NCBI RefSeq assembly: GCF_033705735.1
Contig: NZ_CP131132.1
Location: 62,001 to 126,000, forward strand
Length of the DNA: 64,000 nucleotides
Direction: 5' to 3'
Source of the DNA: Shinella zoogloeoides
GTDB taxonomy: Bacteria; Pseudomonadota; Alphaproteobacteria; Rhizobiales; Rhizobiaceae
Part shown: positions 38,801 to 51,779 of the stretch, one piece after another
Layout: every line of letters starts with the position of its first letter
Position numbering within the stretch: the stretch's first letter is position 1
Translations under genes and position numbers: made by a program
Notes under the pieces: generated by a model
Databases searched by the model: none
Seen by the model: only the letters and a program-made list of their open reading frames with translations
What the model was told of the DNA's origin: nothing

Positions 38801-41800
38801 CGCCGACACATATGGGAAGCCAGGCTGGACAGGCACGCGCAGAAGGCGTGACAGAGCGAAGGGCGGGCGCTTCGATTTGTAAATATCGGGCCGCAAACTT
38901 TTCGAAGTGGTGAGGTGAAGTTTGAATGGCGTTTGACACCGTTCTGTGAGCCCGACGGATCAGGCAGAATGTGGCTGATGAGAGGCCGCACGCTCTCCAT
39001 CTCGCGCCTTGACCATCAGTGTTATGGCGGGCCGTTGGTGACGGATCGCTCGTTCTGGTTGCACGGGTGGTGATGGGCGAGCAGCGAGGCGGCACGCTGC
39101 TCAGCTATCTGTCGCCTTCGAGGTGCTGGCGCTGCCATGCTCACCGACGAGAAGTATCGAGATCCGCTGGTTCCTGTGATCGTCGCGCCCTTGGCCCCCG
39201 GCGAAGCCCTTTCTCCGCTGAGCGAAAAATCCCGATGAGCGCCATACCACTGATCAGCCGATGGCGTGGAACGTGCCGCGTTGTGGACGAGACCATGGCT
39301 CGGCGCTCGACACCCGGGTTGCTGGGACGTTCGTAGCTCCCCGGCGACGACGCTCGAGATGAAACGCCCAACGGTGTGTGCCGGCGCTCTGGTCCCCGGT
39401 CGGTATCCGGGTGTCGAGGAACCGAGTGTTCGAGGCGGTCAGTGGCTGAACTTGGAGGACGGCGCTGATGTGCTGGTCATGACGGTTGACGGTGATCCCG
39501 TTCCAGATCGCATTGTGAAGTCCGCACTCCTTGTTGGTGGCCTGATCCAGATTCAGCGCTGGCGAACGGTCGCGCTGCCCTCGCGGAGCTGGGCACGTTC
39601 GCCGTTGTGGAATGGCCTGTTGCAGACGTATGGCGACTTGGTGGAAGACTGCATGTAGCAGGTCGATGATGTGGAGCTTGCGCTTCATGGCGCTGGCGAC
39701 AGAATCCATTGTCGGAGATCGGGCGGCCGGCAATCTTTCAAAGGGATCGACCCGTGTTGTTCTTCGCCGATGTCACCTCGTTATTTTGTAGCGCGCGATC
39801 TGGCCGCGGTAGCTCAACCAGTAAGCTGCCGCGGTTGTCAGGCCCATCGATCGGCAATGAAAGGTGCATCGATCCTTGGCCGGTGGGGAGCGGCGACATG
39901 GAGGTTTTCGGCATCATCGTCTGCCAAACGTGGACGATTGATCCCGTCGATGAACATGATCTTGTCGGTCGTATTCTGGCTCGGCGCGCGAACTGCGGCG
40001 ATCATGGAGTGGCTTGGCCGGGACGAAGCAGGGCGCGTCATGGACAGCGCCATCGAGTCGCTCTCGATGACGAGGGCGTCAAAGCGGCAGGTATTCCGTT
40101 GCACATATGCCGGGGACGTGCGCGGTTGAATTTGCGCGGGATTCTGCGCTATGCGCTGTCGGGATGCCCGCAACTGGTGAGCTGATCGAAGAGCCGCTGG
40201 CGGAGCGCTTTCTGAGATGGCGCGGTCGGGAGGGCTTGACGCGCGTGGTACTAGTCGCTCGCCGTAAAGATAGATGATCCGAGTTCGCGAAAGGTCGAAG
40301 ATCGATCTTTCGCGCACAAGATGTCCGAGTTGCCCTCATACCAGGTCAGGTGGTCTCAGCATCGACAGCGAACTGGCATGCCGACGAGATGCCGGAATTA
40401 ATACAGTGCTCTATCAATCACCAGCCTCCCGATTTCCATCTGTCCGGGCTACCCTGACGCTGGGTTTTCTGGGTCTTGGAGACCTCGTCGCCGGGCAAAG
40501 GCCTCTGGTGGCGGTCGCCAACCTGGCGACACGTGTGCGCGTTTCATTCGCGAGCCATTGAGGATGATGGCCTCTGGGTGATGCCGACTGTGCAGGCATC
40601 GCTCGAAGGGGTCGATATGTCCTCCTGAAGCCCACCTCACCGATTGCTGACCGTTGAAGCTTATTCGGGGCGGTCTGGTCGCCTTCACAGGCCTCACGAA
40701 GATTGGCTGGCTATTCGTCGCGATGGATGCGGCCGACTTTCGCCTTTGTCGATGACCGTGATCGACGACCGCCGTGGCGCTCGAAAAGCACGGGTTATCA
40801 TGGGAGAAATCACGGGCCGTTCCTTATGACGTTAGCCGAGACAAGGGGCGGATTTATTAGCGCCCGGCCCGAAGCCGCTTTAAGCGCGATGTTGTTTCGG
40901 ATTCCAGTAGCGTCGTGTCGTCCTGAACCAGTCGGCCGCTGGCGCAGGCGATCGCACCAAGTGGTCTGGGCGTGCGGCAGCAGGTGATCAGGCGCAGGCA
41001 GGGCGATGTGACAGGGCGATGGACGGCCGCATATCAGGCATCGTGTCGACCTGCGGTGCCCCTGGGGCTGGCCAGCTCAGCGCAGACGGTTAAACACGCT
41101 CTACGGCCACCAGTCAACGACCGACCTCTCAACAGTGGGGAGCAATTGTCGGCCGCAATCTCAAAGATTAACCCGGATATTGCCGTCACGCTCGATGGCG
41201 GAATCCGATATCCAGACGAAGTATTCTGAAGCTGGGCCGATCGCATGCAGCACGTGGGCGGCTGGACACCTTTCAGATGCGCGTGAAGCCTTGCTGGACG
41301 CCTCGGCGAAAATCCTCTGCGGCTGCGGATATGACTGGCGGGCGCAGGTGAAGAGTAATCGCTGATGAAGTGACGGCGCGGTATCGGCGTATCCAGACGT
41401 CCCCTTGCGCTCAACAAACGACTACAGGGAACAATCAAACAATCGATGTGGCGCAACTGTTGAGACGCGGTAGCGGGGCTGGATGATCGATCAAACCCTT
41501 GGCCGCGAGGATTGAGCGGCTGTTGAAATTCGCGCCAGTGTCGAAATTCGTTTCTCTGATCGATTTTCGACCGTGTGATGAACCGCTCTGACGAAATTGC
41601 GCAGCCTTGGGCGACAGAACACCGATTGACAGAATTTTGGAGATAATCAATGGACGCGATGCTGAAAGGGAAGCGGAAAAGCTCGATGCCCTGCTCATTT
41701 CCTGCTCATTCGACCCGGCGTATCATCGGCGGTTACCCCGAAATGCTCAGGCTGCAAGCTTCGACGTGTTCAATGCCGCCGTCGATGCTCGACGGGACAG

Positions 41801-44800
41801 GTCACACCGATAGAGATCGGTACCGTCCGGCCCCTGAATGCTTGGCGAATGGAGAGCATTGCGGATCGGTACCCGGCGAGAGCCTGATCGATATGCCGAT
41901 AATCTGTCTATGCGTTGCGCGAAGAACACCGAAGCGACGGTTAAGGGGCGTCACGAAGATATGGGCGTTCAAGTGCGCGTCTGGACGATGACGGGATTGG
42001 CCTCGCCTTCGCCCATGTGGTCTATTTCGCTCGAATGGCGAAACTCCCCCGATGGTGGGGCGGAAGCCGTTCTTGGAGATGGCGGTCAGAGACGATGATG
42101 GCCCTGTTCAGAATGTGCGGGGCGGGCGATATGCGGGCGGCCTTTTTGCCCGCCAGAATACTCGCGATGGGCGATACGGACGAAGCGGCGCCACCTTCAG
42201 GCGCGATGAACAGGGTGCTCGAGCAATTGACATCGAGCGTGGCAAGCCGTGTCGGCTTCATGAAAGCATTACAGGAATGACGGGATATCAGCAGACGACG
42301 ACAGCAGGCCCGAAACCACATCGCCTGTGACATGCTCCTGAGATGGTCCACGGTGGCTGCAGGTTACGATTGATCATGTTCGCGATCTGACCTCGGCTGC
42401 AGGATGCATGGTAAATCGAAGCCTGCGGCAGCAAGGGGGCGATCAATACCGATGGCTGTCGGCGCCTTTCGAGAACTCACGACACTTCACTCCAGCGCAT
42501 CGATCCGAAGGTCGGGCTTTCGGACCCAGAATAGCGGAGTGCCGCGTCACTCAGCGAAAGGGACGAAGATTTCGGCGTAATCGTAAAGCCAGAACGTCGG
42601 CGCGACAAGGTATCCAGGATGCGCACAACAGGTGGGTCTGGCACGTTGCGTGATGCGCGGCTCGACAGTGGCAGCTCCTCGGCGTCGGACGTAGCCACCG
42701 CGATATGCGCTGCGGCGGGCGGTAAGTCCCTTGATGGGATGATCGGCTCAAAAATATGAGGTTGGTCTCCCGTGAAACGTCAGTCGGCATTTGGGGCAAA
42801 AAACGGAAATTGCGCTCAGAAGGCCACGTCGGTGCAGCCGTGTAGAATGAGTTACCCGGCGTTATACTGTGTCGGGGTTTCGGTAATTTTGGGCGTCAGT
42901 CAGGGATAAGTAACCCCAGAATACCGGGCAGACGGTCTCCCGTCGGGTCGAAACTAAGATGAAAAGGGCTTGCTGCCGAGCGCCGTTCTCCTAGAGGTGG
43001 GTCGCTTCGGGGCGAAGTCTGAAGTCTTTTGTCTTTTTTCGGCGTTTTCGGCCCCGGCAAGAGGAGAGATGAGTGCTGACGACGTGCCAACCTCGGCGGC
43101 AATTATCTGGCGCGTCAGGGAGAAATACGTGGTCCCTAAACCGTTTGTTGCATCCAGCGCAATGTCGGTGCGCACGCGCGGCGGATGATGAGTTTGGTGG
43201 GTCTGTCTACTGGCGCGGTGAGCCGAGCGGAACTCTCGGCGGGCTTAGCTTGTGCCAGCGTCAGAACACCTGGCCATCCGGTGAGCTTACCTTGGAGGAA
43301 CGGCGTGCGCGAAGAATACGTCAGTGCGGGTTGGTTCTCAGCGAAGCTCGAAGAGCGGGGCAAACGTAGCCGAGATACATGCAGCTCCTCGTGCCGTATA
43401 AAACGTATACGATCGTACCCTGCGCGCGGGCGCGGCGTGATTTCCATTGCGACAATAGCTAAAAAGGCGGTGCAACCGATGTCAGTCGAGCAGCTCATCT
43501 GAAATTTTTTGGTTGAAACGTTAGATCGAGTATACGGCGCTCAACAACCCGGTAAGGTCGTGAATAGGTGGGCATGCCATGCAGGACCGTCTGACCGCCC
43601 GGTTTCCCGCTGCGGGGAACAAACCAACGGAAATCAGATCTTATTTTTTTAAAGATCGCATGATCTGGTTAACCGCGCAGAAGCATTCGACAGCCGGTGG
43701 CATTCCGGCAAACCTCATTATTTTTGGCGTCAGAGCGTCGACGGGCGTCACCCCCTGACCTTCTGCCTCCGAAGTTCTGCTCGAAAAATATCTGATGCTC
43801 AACCCAATCGTCAAAATCGTATTTAGCGTTTTTTCCGCCGACAGGCGTTCTTATTCAACTCTGCCGGATTGCCTGCCTGCGAAGAAGGGTTAATATTGCC
43901 GTGTCGTAAATCTTTTTTTTTCACAGTGAAAATTCAGAGGTCGAGCGAGTGCCAGAACGCAAACCCCGATGCGGTAGCTGGCGGTAAATCCGCTGAAAAT
44001 TGCCGTCCTCGACCGAACCTTCGCGGTCAGCCACTTACCGGCGTACCGATCATCTCGCGGCGGCCGTCGAAATTTGAGTACTGGCCTGGCGCATAAACGG
44101 AAGAACTGGCGGGGGACGGACATGCGTGGCAGGCGACGTTGGTTCGGCGACATTGCGGCTCACCAGCGCTCCGCTCAAGTGCGGGTGGTTCTTTGGATCT
44201 CAAGCGGCCGATGCGGTTCAGAGACGAATGGCGCTTCTCCGTCCGGCGAAAGTGGATGGCTCGAGTTTTTTTAACGGGGCCAACCAGCGGGCCCTCGATC
44301 TCTCAGGCCTGACCTTCAGGCGGGAACGGCGGATGATTGATCAATGGTTTGATCAAGCTCAGCGGCAAGTTTGCCCTGGCTGCGGATGAGAAGATCAACA
44401 ACAATATGTACCAGTTCGATGGGAGGACAGATGAATGAGCTGCCCCGGCGGTTCGAAGATGCTGTGCAGAGCTGAAACTCCGGTATTCCTGACGTCGGAA
44501 GTATGACTTCGCTGGCGTCAATGAGCACCGGCCTGACGACGCCAGCCGGTCATGACCTACCCTGCCGTGCGGGCTGCGTGGCGCAATTAATGGAACACCG
44601 GCAATACCGGAAACGCAACGGCACCGTTCGGAAGCTCAGCGGTAAAGGGGATATCCTGCGAAAACGCTTATTACACTGGTGATTGCGCTTCGCTGGCACG
44701 GCGGTAGGCGCTGCCAGCTCGATCATGGAATGGGCGACTAATTTCCGGCGCTCATGGCTGGCCTGAAGGCGGTTGACCGGCAAGTCTCAACCAGCATCCA

Positions 44801-45640
44801 AACGCAACGCGTGATCAGAATCGAACGGCAGTGAAGCGAGGACTGCGCAAGGGCGACATCAAATAAGCGGAACTGGTCAGGTGGACGTCCTGCGCTGTTG
44901 TGGATGCAGGTCGGTGTCGATATTCCGAAACCGGTCGTCTGATCGAAATACCTGAGCAGCGGCAGAAGAAGCTGCGGCCGCGACATAAGAGGACTCGGCG
45001 AGGATCGGACGATCAGGAGGCGTGCGGCCAGCCCGACACTGCGCCAATCGACCGTTCAACTGAAATTCGAGAATGCAGCGCCGTTTCTCGTGAATAGAAA
45101 TTATGGCGGCGCTGGCAGTGACGGACTTGATGATGTCCTCGCCCCACGAACGCCCACAATGCTGAAGTCGTCTGGGATCGTGGAATGCCCGTAGCGCGGC
45201 GCGTCCCGTTCTGTGACGTGGGTCGTGGCAGCCGATATGCAATGACCATTTCGAAAGGCGTCGCTGCGTCTCGCTGCCCCTGGCGTTTGCCGTGACAGCT
45301 GTTGACATGTAATCCAGCGGGCGCTACAGCCAGCCTGCTGTGACGGCACAGATACGAATCGAAGACGTTGCTCATCTGGAAGAAGATGCGCCAACGCCAG
45401 CTTCTGTTGGCAGCGCTGAATCTGACGAAAATCCTCAGCAAACCTCTACCGTGAAATCTGCTGAAGCGCGCAAATGTTGCAGGTAGGCGTTATCAAGGCC
45501 GATGCGAAAGGCGCATGGCGTCGCGGCTGCCGTTTGCAGACAAAGCCAGTCTTTCTATGCTGCAAACGCGCAATGGCCGCCGCGTCTATCGTACCGGGCC
45601 TATTTAATATGGTCCCCCGAAACCGGGCGTCATTGGCGCG
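35801..45640. other. Low-quality region, no gene can be supported
   Basis: Nearly 10 kb where frames rarely persist beyond 30-60 codons on either strand. Coding-like scraps on the plus strand include SAAISKINPDIAVTLDGGIR with YPDEVF (41145-41230), DRTPIDRILEIINGRDAERE (41610-41670) and GANQRALDLSGLTF with RRMIDQWFDQAQR (44275-44370). By position, this should hold more transfer genes (for example DotI, IcmT, DotO), but none is demonstrable. No repeats or RNA genes seen. Confidence 0.5.
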
Positions 45641-45649
45641 TCGCGGCTG

Positions 45650-46078
45650 ATGCCGAATTCAGCGGCAACAGCTCGGCGGCGGCTGCAATTCGGCGTTGCG
45701 GCGATTGAAACAAGCCGGCTTGTGTGGCGGCGATTTGCAGGACCTTCGAAAAGGAGCAGGAACGATGTTCGTCGTTCGGTGGTGGTTTGTCGTCCATCGC
45801 TGCCGAAAATGAGCCGGGTGGCGAAGCTGGCCTTGGACGGGTGGACGATGGGAATGGGGCAGGCCAGCGCCGACAAGCCGCTGGAGGCCACGCTGCTCGA
45901 CGCTGTTCGGATTGAAGCCGCAAACATCGCTCTGATGGCTTTTCAGGTCAAAGACAATGCGAGAACGGAACTGGCGCTGTCTTCCTATGCCCTGTCTCGG
46001 GTTAACCGAGCTGTGTTCAACGGCAACGAGGGCGTTGTCTCTGTAGGCGCTGGCCAGCGCCGCGCCGGTCTTCAATAG
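45650..46078 (+). CDS. Unknown transfer-region protein, N-terminus damaged
   Basis: A 142-codon frame; the convincing part is MSRVAKLALDGWTMGMGQAS to ALSSYALSRVNRAVFNGNEG (helical). The N-terminus before about 45800 lies in mixed frames. It ends 10 bases before the next gene. No family recognised. Confidence 0.4.
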   Translation: MPNSAATARRRLQFGVAAIETSRLVWRRFAGPSKRSRNDVRRSVVVCRPSLPKMSRVAKLALDGWTMGMGQASADKPLEATLLDAVRIEAANIALMAFQVKDNARTELALSSYALSRVNRAVFNGNEGVVSVGAGQRRAGLQ

Positions 46079-46088
46079 GAGCTGTCCG

Positions 46089-47125
46089 ATGAAAAAGCAT
46101 AAGCGTTTTGTTCTCGGTTCAGTTGTTCTCGGCGGTAGCATGCTGCTTGGCGCTAATTCGGCCGCTGCGGCATGGTGTGCGATTAGCACTGGATGGATTG
46201 CCACCCACGAGCAAGTCGAAAAGCATCTGATCCAAGAAACGCAGATTTTGGAAAATGATGTCGCCAAAGCTGGCTCCGAGACGCTGGAACAGGTCCTCGC
46301 AGCGCTCAAGGTGCTCAACCGGCAAACTTCCGGCGAAGGGCAAAGGTTGCAGCAGGCCACCAAGAAGAGCCAAGAGGCTTACGCAAATACCGTAACTGAG
46401 CAGATGCGGCGCGAGCGTTTGGTCGCGATCAAGGAAAACTACTCGTATGAGACAGGGCAAGGACCCAATGCATGCGCCCAAGTGGCGTTTTTGCAGAAGG
46501 TGACGGGCGCTATTGATGGCACCGGTAGCTCAACCTCGCGTGTTTACAAGCAGATCGACGTATCGCCGGGATCTGTTCCGAGTGTCGCGCAGCAGGCGGC
46601 TGACCGGCGAGATCCGCGCTCGACGGACGCCTCGTTGTTGCTCGATGTAAATGCCTCGGAAGAGGATAAGCGAAAAGTAATCCAGCAGCTCGCTGGTTTT
46701 GCGGTGGAGAAGCCCACGGGTAATGAGACAGGCACTGTTGGAGGTGAATTCTCGATGCTGCGTGCGCGCGGGCAGAGGCTTGGCGCTCGCCTGCGCTAGT
46801 TTCGTTGGCTGCGGTCGCGGCGATGTCGAATAAGGCCAGCGGGGACGGAGATGGGGCGGGGAGCGTCCTTCAGGCCATGGATGCCTTGATAGACAACTAT
46901 GGCGGTGGTCCCGCCTATCAAAAATGGACCAATGCTCTTCAGATGCAGTCAGAGCGTGGCCTGATGATCGAACTTAACCGCTTGCGGGCACTTTCGATGC
47001 GCCTCCGCACCTACCATTCAGGTCAGAGGCTCGCAAGGCCGCGGTCGTTGCAGGAATGCTCGCAGCTAGAGGCACAGGGATCGAATTGACAGGAAATAAG
47101 CCAGCCGAACGCGCAGATCACAACG
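46089..47125 (+). CDS. Exported helical transfer-region protein, frameshifted
   Basis: Signal peptide MKKHKRFVLGSVVLGGSMLL (cleavage near AAAA, residue 28), then a coiled-coil domain (HLIQETQILENDVAKAGSET; GEGQRLQQATKKSQEAYANT) and YETGQGPNACAQVAFLQKVT. Frame shifts near 46770 to RAEAWRSPALVSLAAVAAMS and continues QAMDALIDNYGGGPAYQKWT and MLAARGTGIELTGNK. A long exported helical protein within transfer genes could play a VirB5- or TraW-like role; unproven. RBS AGGAG 9 bases upstream. Confidence 0.55.
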
Positions 47126-47351
47126 ATAGCCACGAGATAGCGACAGTAGACGTTGATGTGGCTGTCCCGGATAACGGCGGCTATTTCGATGATCAGGATT
47201 TCGAGGTCGGCGATGGCGACATCGAAATTACCTATGAGGTGATGATCCCTCGCGCCCCTCGGCTGCACGGGACATCTACGTTTCAGAGCTGGCAACGGCG
47301 GCGAAGCACGAAGAGGCTGACGCAAATCTGATGTGCGCTCAATCCAGACAG
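47126..47351. other. Stretch with unclear coding
   Basis: The plus strand can encode an acidic tail (VDVDVAVPDNGGYFDDQDFE), which may be the end of the previous gene or part of the next. No boundary can be placed. Confidence 0.3.
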
Positions 47352-47824
47352 GATGAAGGCGGCGATCAATGAGGCGTTAGGTCGGATCAGCCGAATGCCG
47401 AAGATGCTCTATGCCGCCAAGCGAATTCAGGAAGCCGTGGAGAGGCTGGCTGACGAGCGACTTGCATCGAGCGGATCAATGCGGAGAGCGACTATGACGG
47501 TTGATGCGTATTCGAGTGTGGAAGATGACGACGATGCTCCGAGCGCTGCAATGATCGAGAAGCAGGCGAAGATCAGGTCGGGTTCTCGGATGAGGATGAG
47601 ATCGGGAATTCGAGCGATCGGAGCGCGAAACGTCGTTCGAGCAGCCTTCTGTTGCCGCCACGCCGAAGCAAGAGGCTTCGCCGCAGGTGAAAAAGGCTGT
47701 CCAGTTGAGTCCCTCACTGAACATCACCCTCAAGAATGCTGCATATGCAGCGGAAAAAGAGGCGTTCATCGATGGTGAGCCGGGCGGCATGCCAATCGGC
47801 GAGTATTGCGCGAATTGGCTGTGA
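47352..47824 (+). CDS. Unknown protein, frameshifted
   Basis: MKAAINEALGRISRMPKMLY and RIQEAVERLADERLA (helical, perhaps coiled coil), then acidic FSDEDEIGNSSDRSAKRRSS, and an end reading VQLSPSLNITLKNAAYAAEK, IDGEPGGMPIGEYCANWL. At least three frames are used. Confidence 0.4.
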
Positions 47825-47829
47825 CGCTA

Positions 47830-48120
47830 TTCCTCCCGGCCGCAGCGTCCTTTGGTTCAAAGGTGATGGGCCGGATTCGGGACTCTGGCTTTTCGTTATA
47901 GCCCCGAAACCGAAGGGGCAGTGCAGCCAGGTTATCGGGTCACTCTGGCCTTCGGCAAAAGGCCGGTGAGATTCAGATGGAGGCGTGTGCCTTGTTGCAG
48001 GCACAGGACAAGAACGGCGAGAAGCTGAAGTTCGATAAATGTTGCCTCGTCAAGCACGATGGAACGAAGTTTGCCCCGGCAGGCGTCATAAACGAGCAGG
48101 GAATTGGTCGGGCGCGTTAG
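47830..48120 (+). CDS. Unknown protein, frameshifted
   Basis: Blocks IPPGRSVLWFKGDGPDSGLW, RVTLAFGKRPGEIQ, MEACALLQAQDKNGEKLKFD and KCCLVKHDGTKFAPAGVINE up to TAG at 48118. May be the C-terminal part of the previous gene. Confidence 0.4.
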
Positions 48121-48172
48121 CGACATAGGATTTGGGATCAACCCGTTCAGCTTCGATGAAAGGTGAGGAGAG

Positions 48173-49649
48173 ATGGACCAGAACGCGAAAAAGTGGTTCG
48201 ATTTCGGCCCCGGCATCTCGCTTTCCTTGAGGCAGAGCGGGGGCCGCTATCTTCTCCGATTGGAGCTAGCGCATAAGCCTAGCCCTGCGGCTGTTGAGAA
48301 GGCATACGAGATGGGCGATGATCAGAGCGGTAACGATGGCCGCTTAACCGATCTATGAGCATATGAACGATGTGCGCTCGCTAAATGATGTCGTGACCCG
48401 GCTGGGCATTCTTTGACAAGGGGCGCATTATGGGGGCACTGAGCGTTACAGCACGGGCGCCAACGAACGCGCGCTCGATCCTCCCGCGAGGTCTGATGCG
48501 GTGCTGAACGCTTTTGCGGCCGACGCGCCGGTTCCCCTCTTGCAGCATATAAACCGTTCAATCCAGCATGCATATGCGGTGATGGGTGCAAGAGCCGCTG
48601 CCAAGCAACTGCCATTTGAGGGGGACGCGTTCGGGGTTTATGACCGCTTAGTAGCCAGGTTGGTCCTTTACGCGCGGCCGAGACATGGGGAACGGTTCTG
48701 CTAGCTGTCTCTACCGGTCGGCATGGATGGCAAGAGAAGCTCGATAGCCTGATGGAATGGGATGCGGGTGGGCGCGAGGCGCAGATCGCGGCCGACACGT
48801 CAATCAAGGCAATGGTGGAAGCCATTGCGCGCGAGGTTTCGGTTATCAATGCCACCGGTCTTGCGGAGGTTGATCTTGCCTCATCGCTGCGCGGGCGGCT
48901 CGTGGAGCTGCGGGCGAACGGATTGGTTATCGTGCCTATGATGGAGCGGGAATTCCAGCCGAAGGGTGCGCCCGATCTCGGCCCGACCTTTACCGTCCAA
49001 CAGGGATTGTCGCTCGATCTTGCCACTGACGCCAAGGCACGTACTCAAGCGCTGTCGGCAGCGGCGGGAAACCTTTGGAATGCCGAGAGATCGCCTTTTC
49101 GGCGATGAAACCGTGAAGTTTTCTTTGCCCCTGATATGGGCCGGGCCGGTGGCTTGGACCGTGGATCGGCAACGCTTTATCGAGCCAACGAAGATATTCA
49201 ACTTCACGCAATTCACATTGTGCCGACGCGGCCCGGTGCCTGATTCACGAGATCGGTCACCAGATACACAATGTTGGCGATAAAGACTTTATCTTGGAAA
49301 AGGTTCGCTCCCATAAATTCGCGCAATCCACCGGAAAGTTGTCTCGGCGCTGGAAGAAAGGGCCTTATCTCTCCGCAGTATGCGGCGTACCTGACCGAAC
49401 CAGCAGAGATATTTGCGCGGGCATTTGAGGCCCACGTGGCGGCTACGCAATCAATGGAACAGATGGGGGATCGCTTTCAAGCGTCGGTTCCCCAAGTTTG
49501 ACGCCTACTGGCGACAGCTTGCTACCTTCATGTCGAATATGAGGGCCGTGGTGCAGGCAAGTAGGTCTGACCTTGATAGCAAGACACGAGCGCGCCCGGC
49601 TGAGCCTAGAAATGCGGCCACACCACGTATGAGTATTTTAACGTCTTAG
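48173..49649 (+). CDS. Zincin-like polyvalent-type metallopeptidase, frameshifted
   Basis: Starts MDQNAKKWFDFGPGISLSLR with GGAGAG upstream. A middle helical domain (AVSTGRHGWQEKLDSLMEWD; TSIKAMVEAIAREVSVINAT) is followed by TLYRANEDIQLHAIHIVPTR and then zinc-binding HEIGH (49246-49260) in LIHEIGHQIHNVGDKDF. A third ligand candidate lies in YLTEPAEIFARAFEAHVA (49390-49440), the ExxARAFE pattern of LPD1-type polyvalent proteins. Likely delivered with, or processes, transferred DNA or proteins. At least four indels. It directly precedes dotA. Confidence 0.6.
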
Positions 49650-49658
49650 GGGGACACA

Positions 49659-51779
49659 ATGGCTGAGCGGCCGGATATTACCAGGCTTTTCACTCCCGAA
49701 GATTATAGTGCGGGCCTCGTATTCCTTCGGCGAATTCTTGGCTGCACGTTCGATTACCTATGGGTGCCGGGTGGTCAAGCGGCTCCGTCTGGCGGTAGCT
49801 GCGATAACACCAACGATATTCTGGCGCAGCTCGTCACAACATTGAATTGGGCGATGCTGGCTGTCATCGCTGTCGTTGCCACCTACCTCATATTCGCGGC
49901 CCTTAAAGATACGGCAAATGATGGCGAGGCCGGTGGTCGTTCAATGAACCCAAGCTGGACGCTTGTTTTAGCCGGTTTGGGCGCGATCCTCTGCTTCCCG
50001 GCCTTCAGGATACAGCGCGTTGCAAATAGGCACGATGCAGGTGGCCGTATGGTCGTCTGGCCTCGGGGACTCGATGTGGCGCATCGCTGGCGATAAAATG
50101 GCAAGTGCCAATGCCGTCAACAAGACGTTCACGAACCTGAATGAGAGCGGCTGGTGGAGTGACGGGGGGATGGCACCAGATCTGATCTGCGGACTGCTGG
50201 CAAGCTTGCAGGCGCGGGTGGGCGGCGAGCTTTGCAAACGTTCGCTGAATAAAAGTCTTGCCAGTATGGCAACGACGAACAGCCAGATTACTCCTGTTTC
50301 GGGGGCAGAGGTACGAGACACCCAGAAGTTGCGCAACGGAGCATCTCAAAGCTCCTGCTTCGCTGAATGACAGCATTGGGCTTTGCGGCGGCGTTACGGC
50401 TACCTATTCCATTGAAAAATCGGTGCCGAACGCTCAGGCGAACGCGAACGCTGATCCTTCAACATCCAGAACCAGATCGCCAGCACAATCAGCAAATATG
50501 CTGCCCGAACAGGTAAGGCCGGTGCCGATGCAATCCTCTCGTCGCTCGATACCGAAGCGCAGAGGTTGACTGACATACTGTACCCTGCAGATGGCATGCG
50601 GAAGCGGCCCGGCAGAAGTGGACGCTACCCAGACTGGTCTATCTCGACGGTTGTGGCGGCGGCTAAGCAAGCCATCAACACTCAGTTTCAGCAATCTGAA
50701 CCGGAGCTGCGCCAGACAATGCGCAGGCAATGTCTGCTTCTAATCGAAACGGCTGGTTCTATGCGGTCCTCTACCAGCGTATTCTCGTGAATGCGACCTC
50801 TGCCCGCGACGGCATCCGCAAGGGGATATCCGTTTCTGCTACTCCTGCCTCGCGCGATCTGGCGGCAGCTTGGGGCTGCGTGGTCTCCAGCTCGTGGGCC
50901 TTCTGGAAATCAACGTGTTCAAATGGCATGAACTGGAAGTCTTCTTCAAGCAGTATTCGTCGGACATGGCCAACCTCGATCAGATGTCGGGCACATTCTT
51001 GAACAACGCAAACCGAGATAGCGGATTGGGGACGAACTCGTCTGATATCGCGGCTATTCGCGGTGCGGGTATGGGTTGGGGCCGTCTGACCGATTGGGTG
51101 CTCGGCATGATGGGCCAGAACAATGAAGGCAACTCTGAACGGAGAAGGTTGGGCCGATCCTATCCCCGCAACTGCAAACGACGGGCGATGCGATGCTCGG
51201 TGCCGGCGGCGCTCTCTCTCGCTGCTGCCAAAGCTGGTGAAATTGCGTCAGGATCGGCGGTGGGGATGGTGAACCCACTGGCGTATATCGGAGGAAGCTG
51301 CGAAATGGTGGGTCCCTCGGCTGGCTATTGGTCGCCATCGGCTTTCTGCTGGCTGTGGTCGTGCCGTACATGCCGCTGATCTACTTCTTTCTCGCCGCAC
51401 TCTCGTGTTGATCTTGGCGGTACAGACGATCATCACGCGCCGTTCTGGCTGATGCAAATGTTCTACCCAAACCGGCAAGGTGGTTTGCAGGGGACGAGCA
51501 TCGCGCGGCGTTGATGGTGCTGCTGGCATTGCTGGTGCGCCCGGCTCTCATCATCATCGGACTTATCTTCTGCATGATGCTCATGCGCGTGGGGCTGGAT
51601 TTCCTCAAACTCACACGAAACGCATATGCGGCCATGGCTTATGCTGGACCGGTCAGCGCCGGGGGCAGTTGGGCAATATCGCGTTGGCAATCGGCGGGTT
51701 CATGATCTACGCCTCGGCGGCGGTAGCGCTGGTTTCCATCTGCTGCGGCCTGATCGACGGCGTTAAGGGGATGCCGTGA
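49659..51779 (+). CDS. dotA: DotA/TraY-like integral membrane transfer protein, frameshifted
   Basis: Starts MAERPDITRLFTPEDYSAGL with GGGGGAC upstream. The first membrane segment WAMLAVIAVVATYLIFAALK is followed by DTANDGEAGGRSMNPSWTLV, ALQIGTMQVAVWSSGLGDSM and MWRIAGDKMA, the DotA/TraY signature (small Gly-rich loop, then W-G-x-xLGDxxW). Near 50730, MSASNRNGWFYAVLYQRILV, and at the C-terminus four more spans (LLVAIGFLLAVVVPYMPLIY; LMVLLALLVRPALIIIGLIF; FMIYASAAVALVSICCGLID). About 700 residues. TGA overlaps the next ATG. Confidence 0.8.

Noticed and set aside
38063..38896. A 277-codon open frame on the minus strand
   Set aside because: Arg/Pro/Ser-rich composition typical of non-coding frames in GC-rich DNA; no motif, no ribosome-binding site, and its plus strand is also incoherent.
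46805..47089. Separate gene starting MAAVAAMSNKASG
   Set aside because: No ribosome-binding site, and a one-base shift joins it to the exported protein that starts at 46089.
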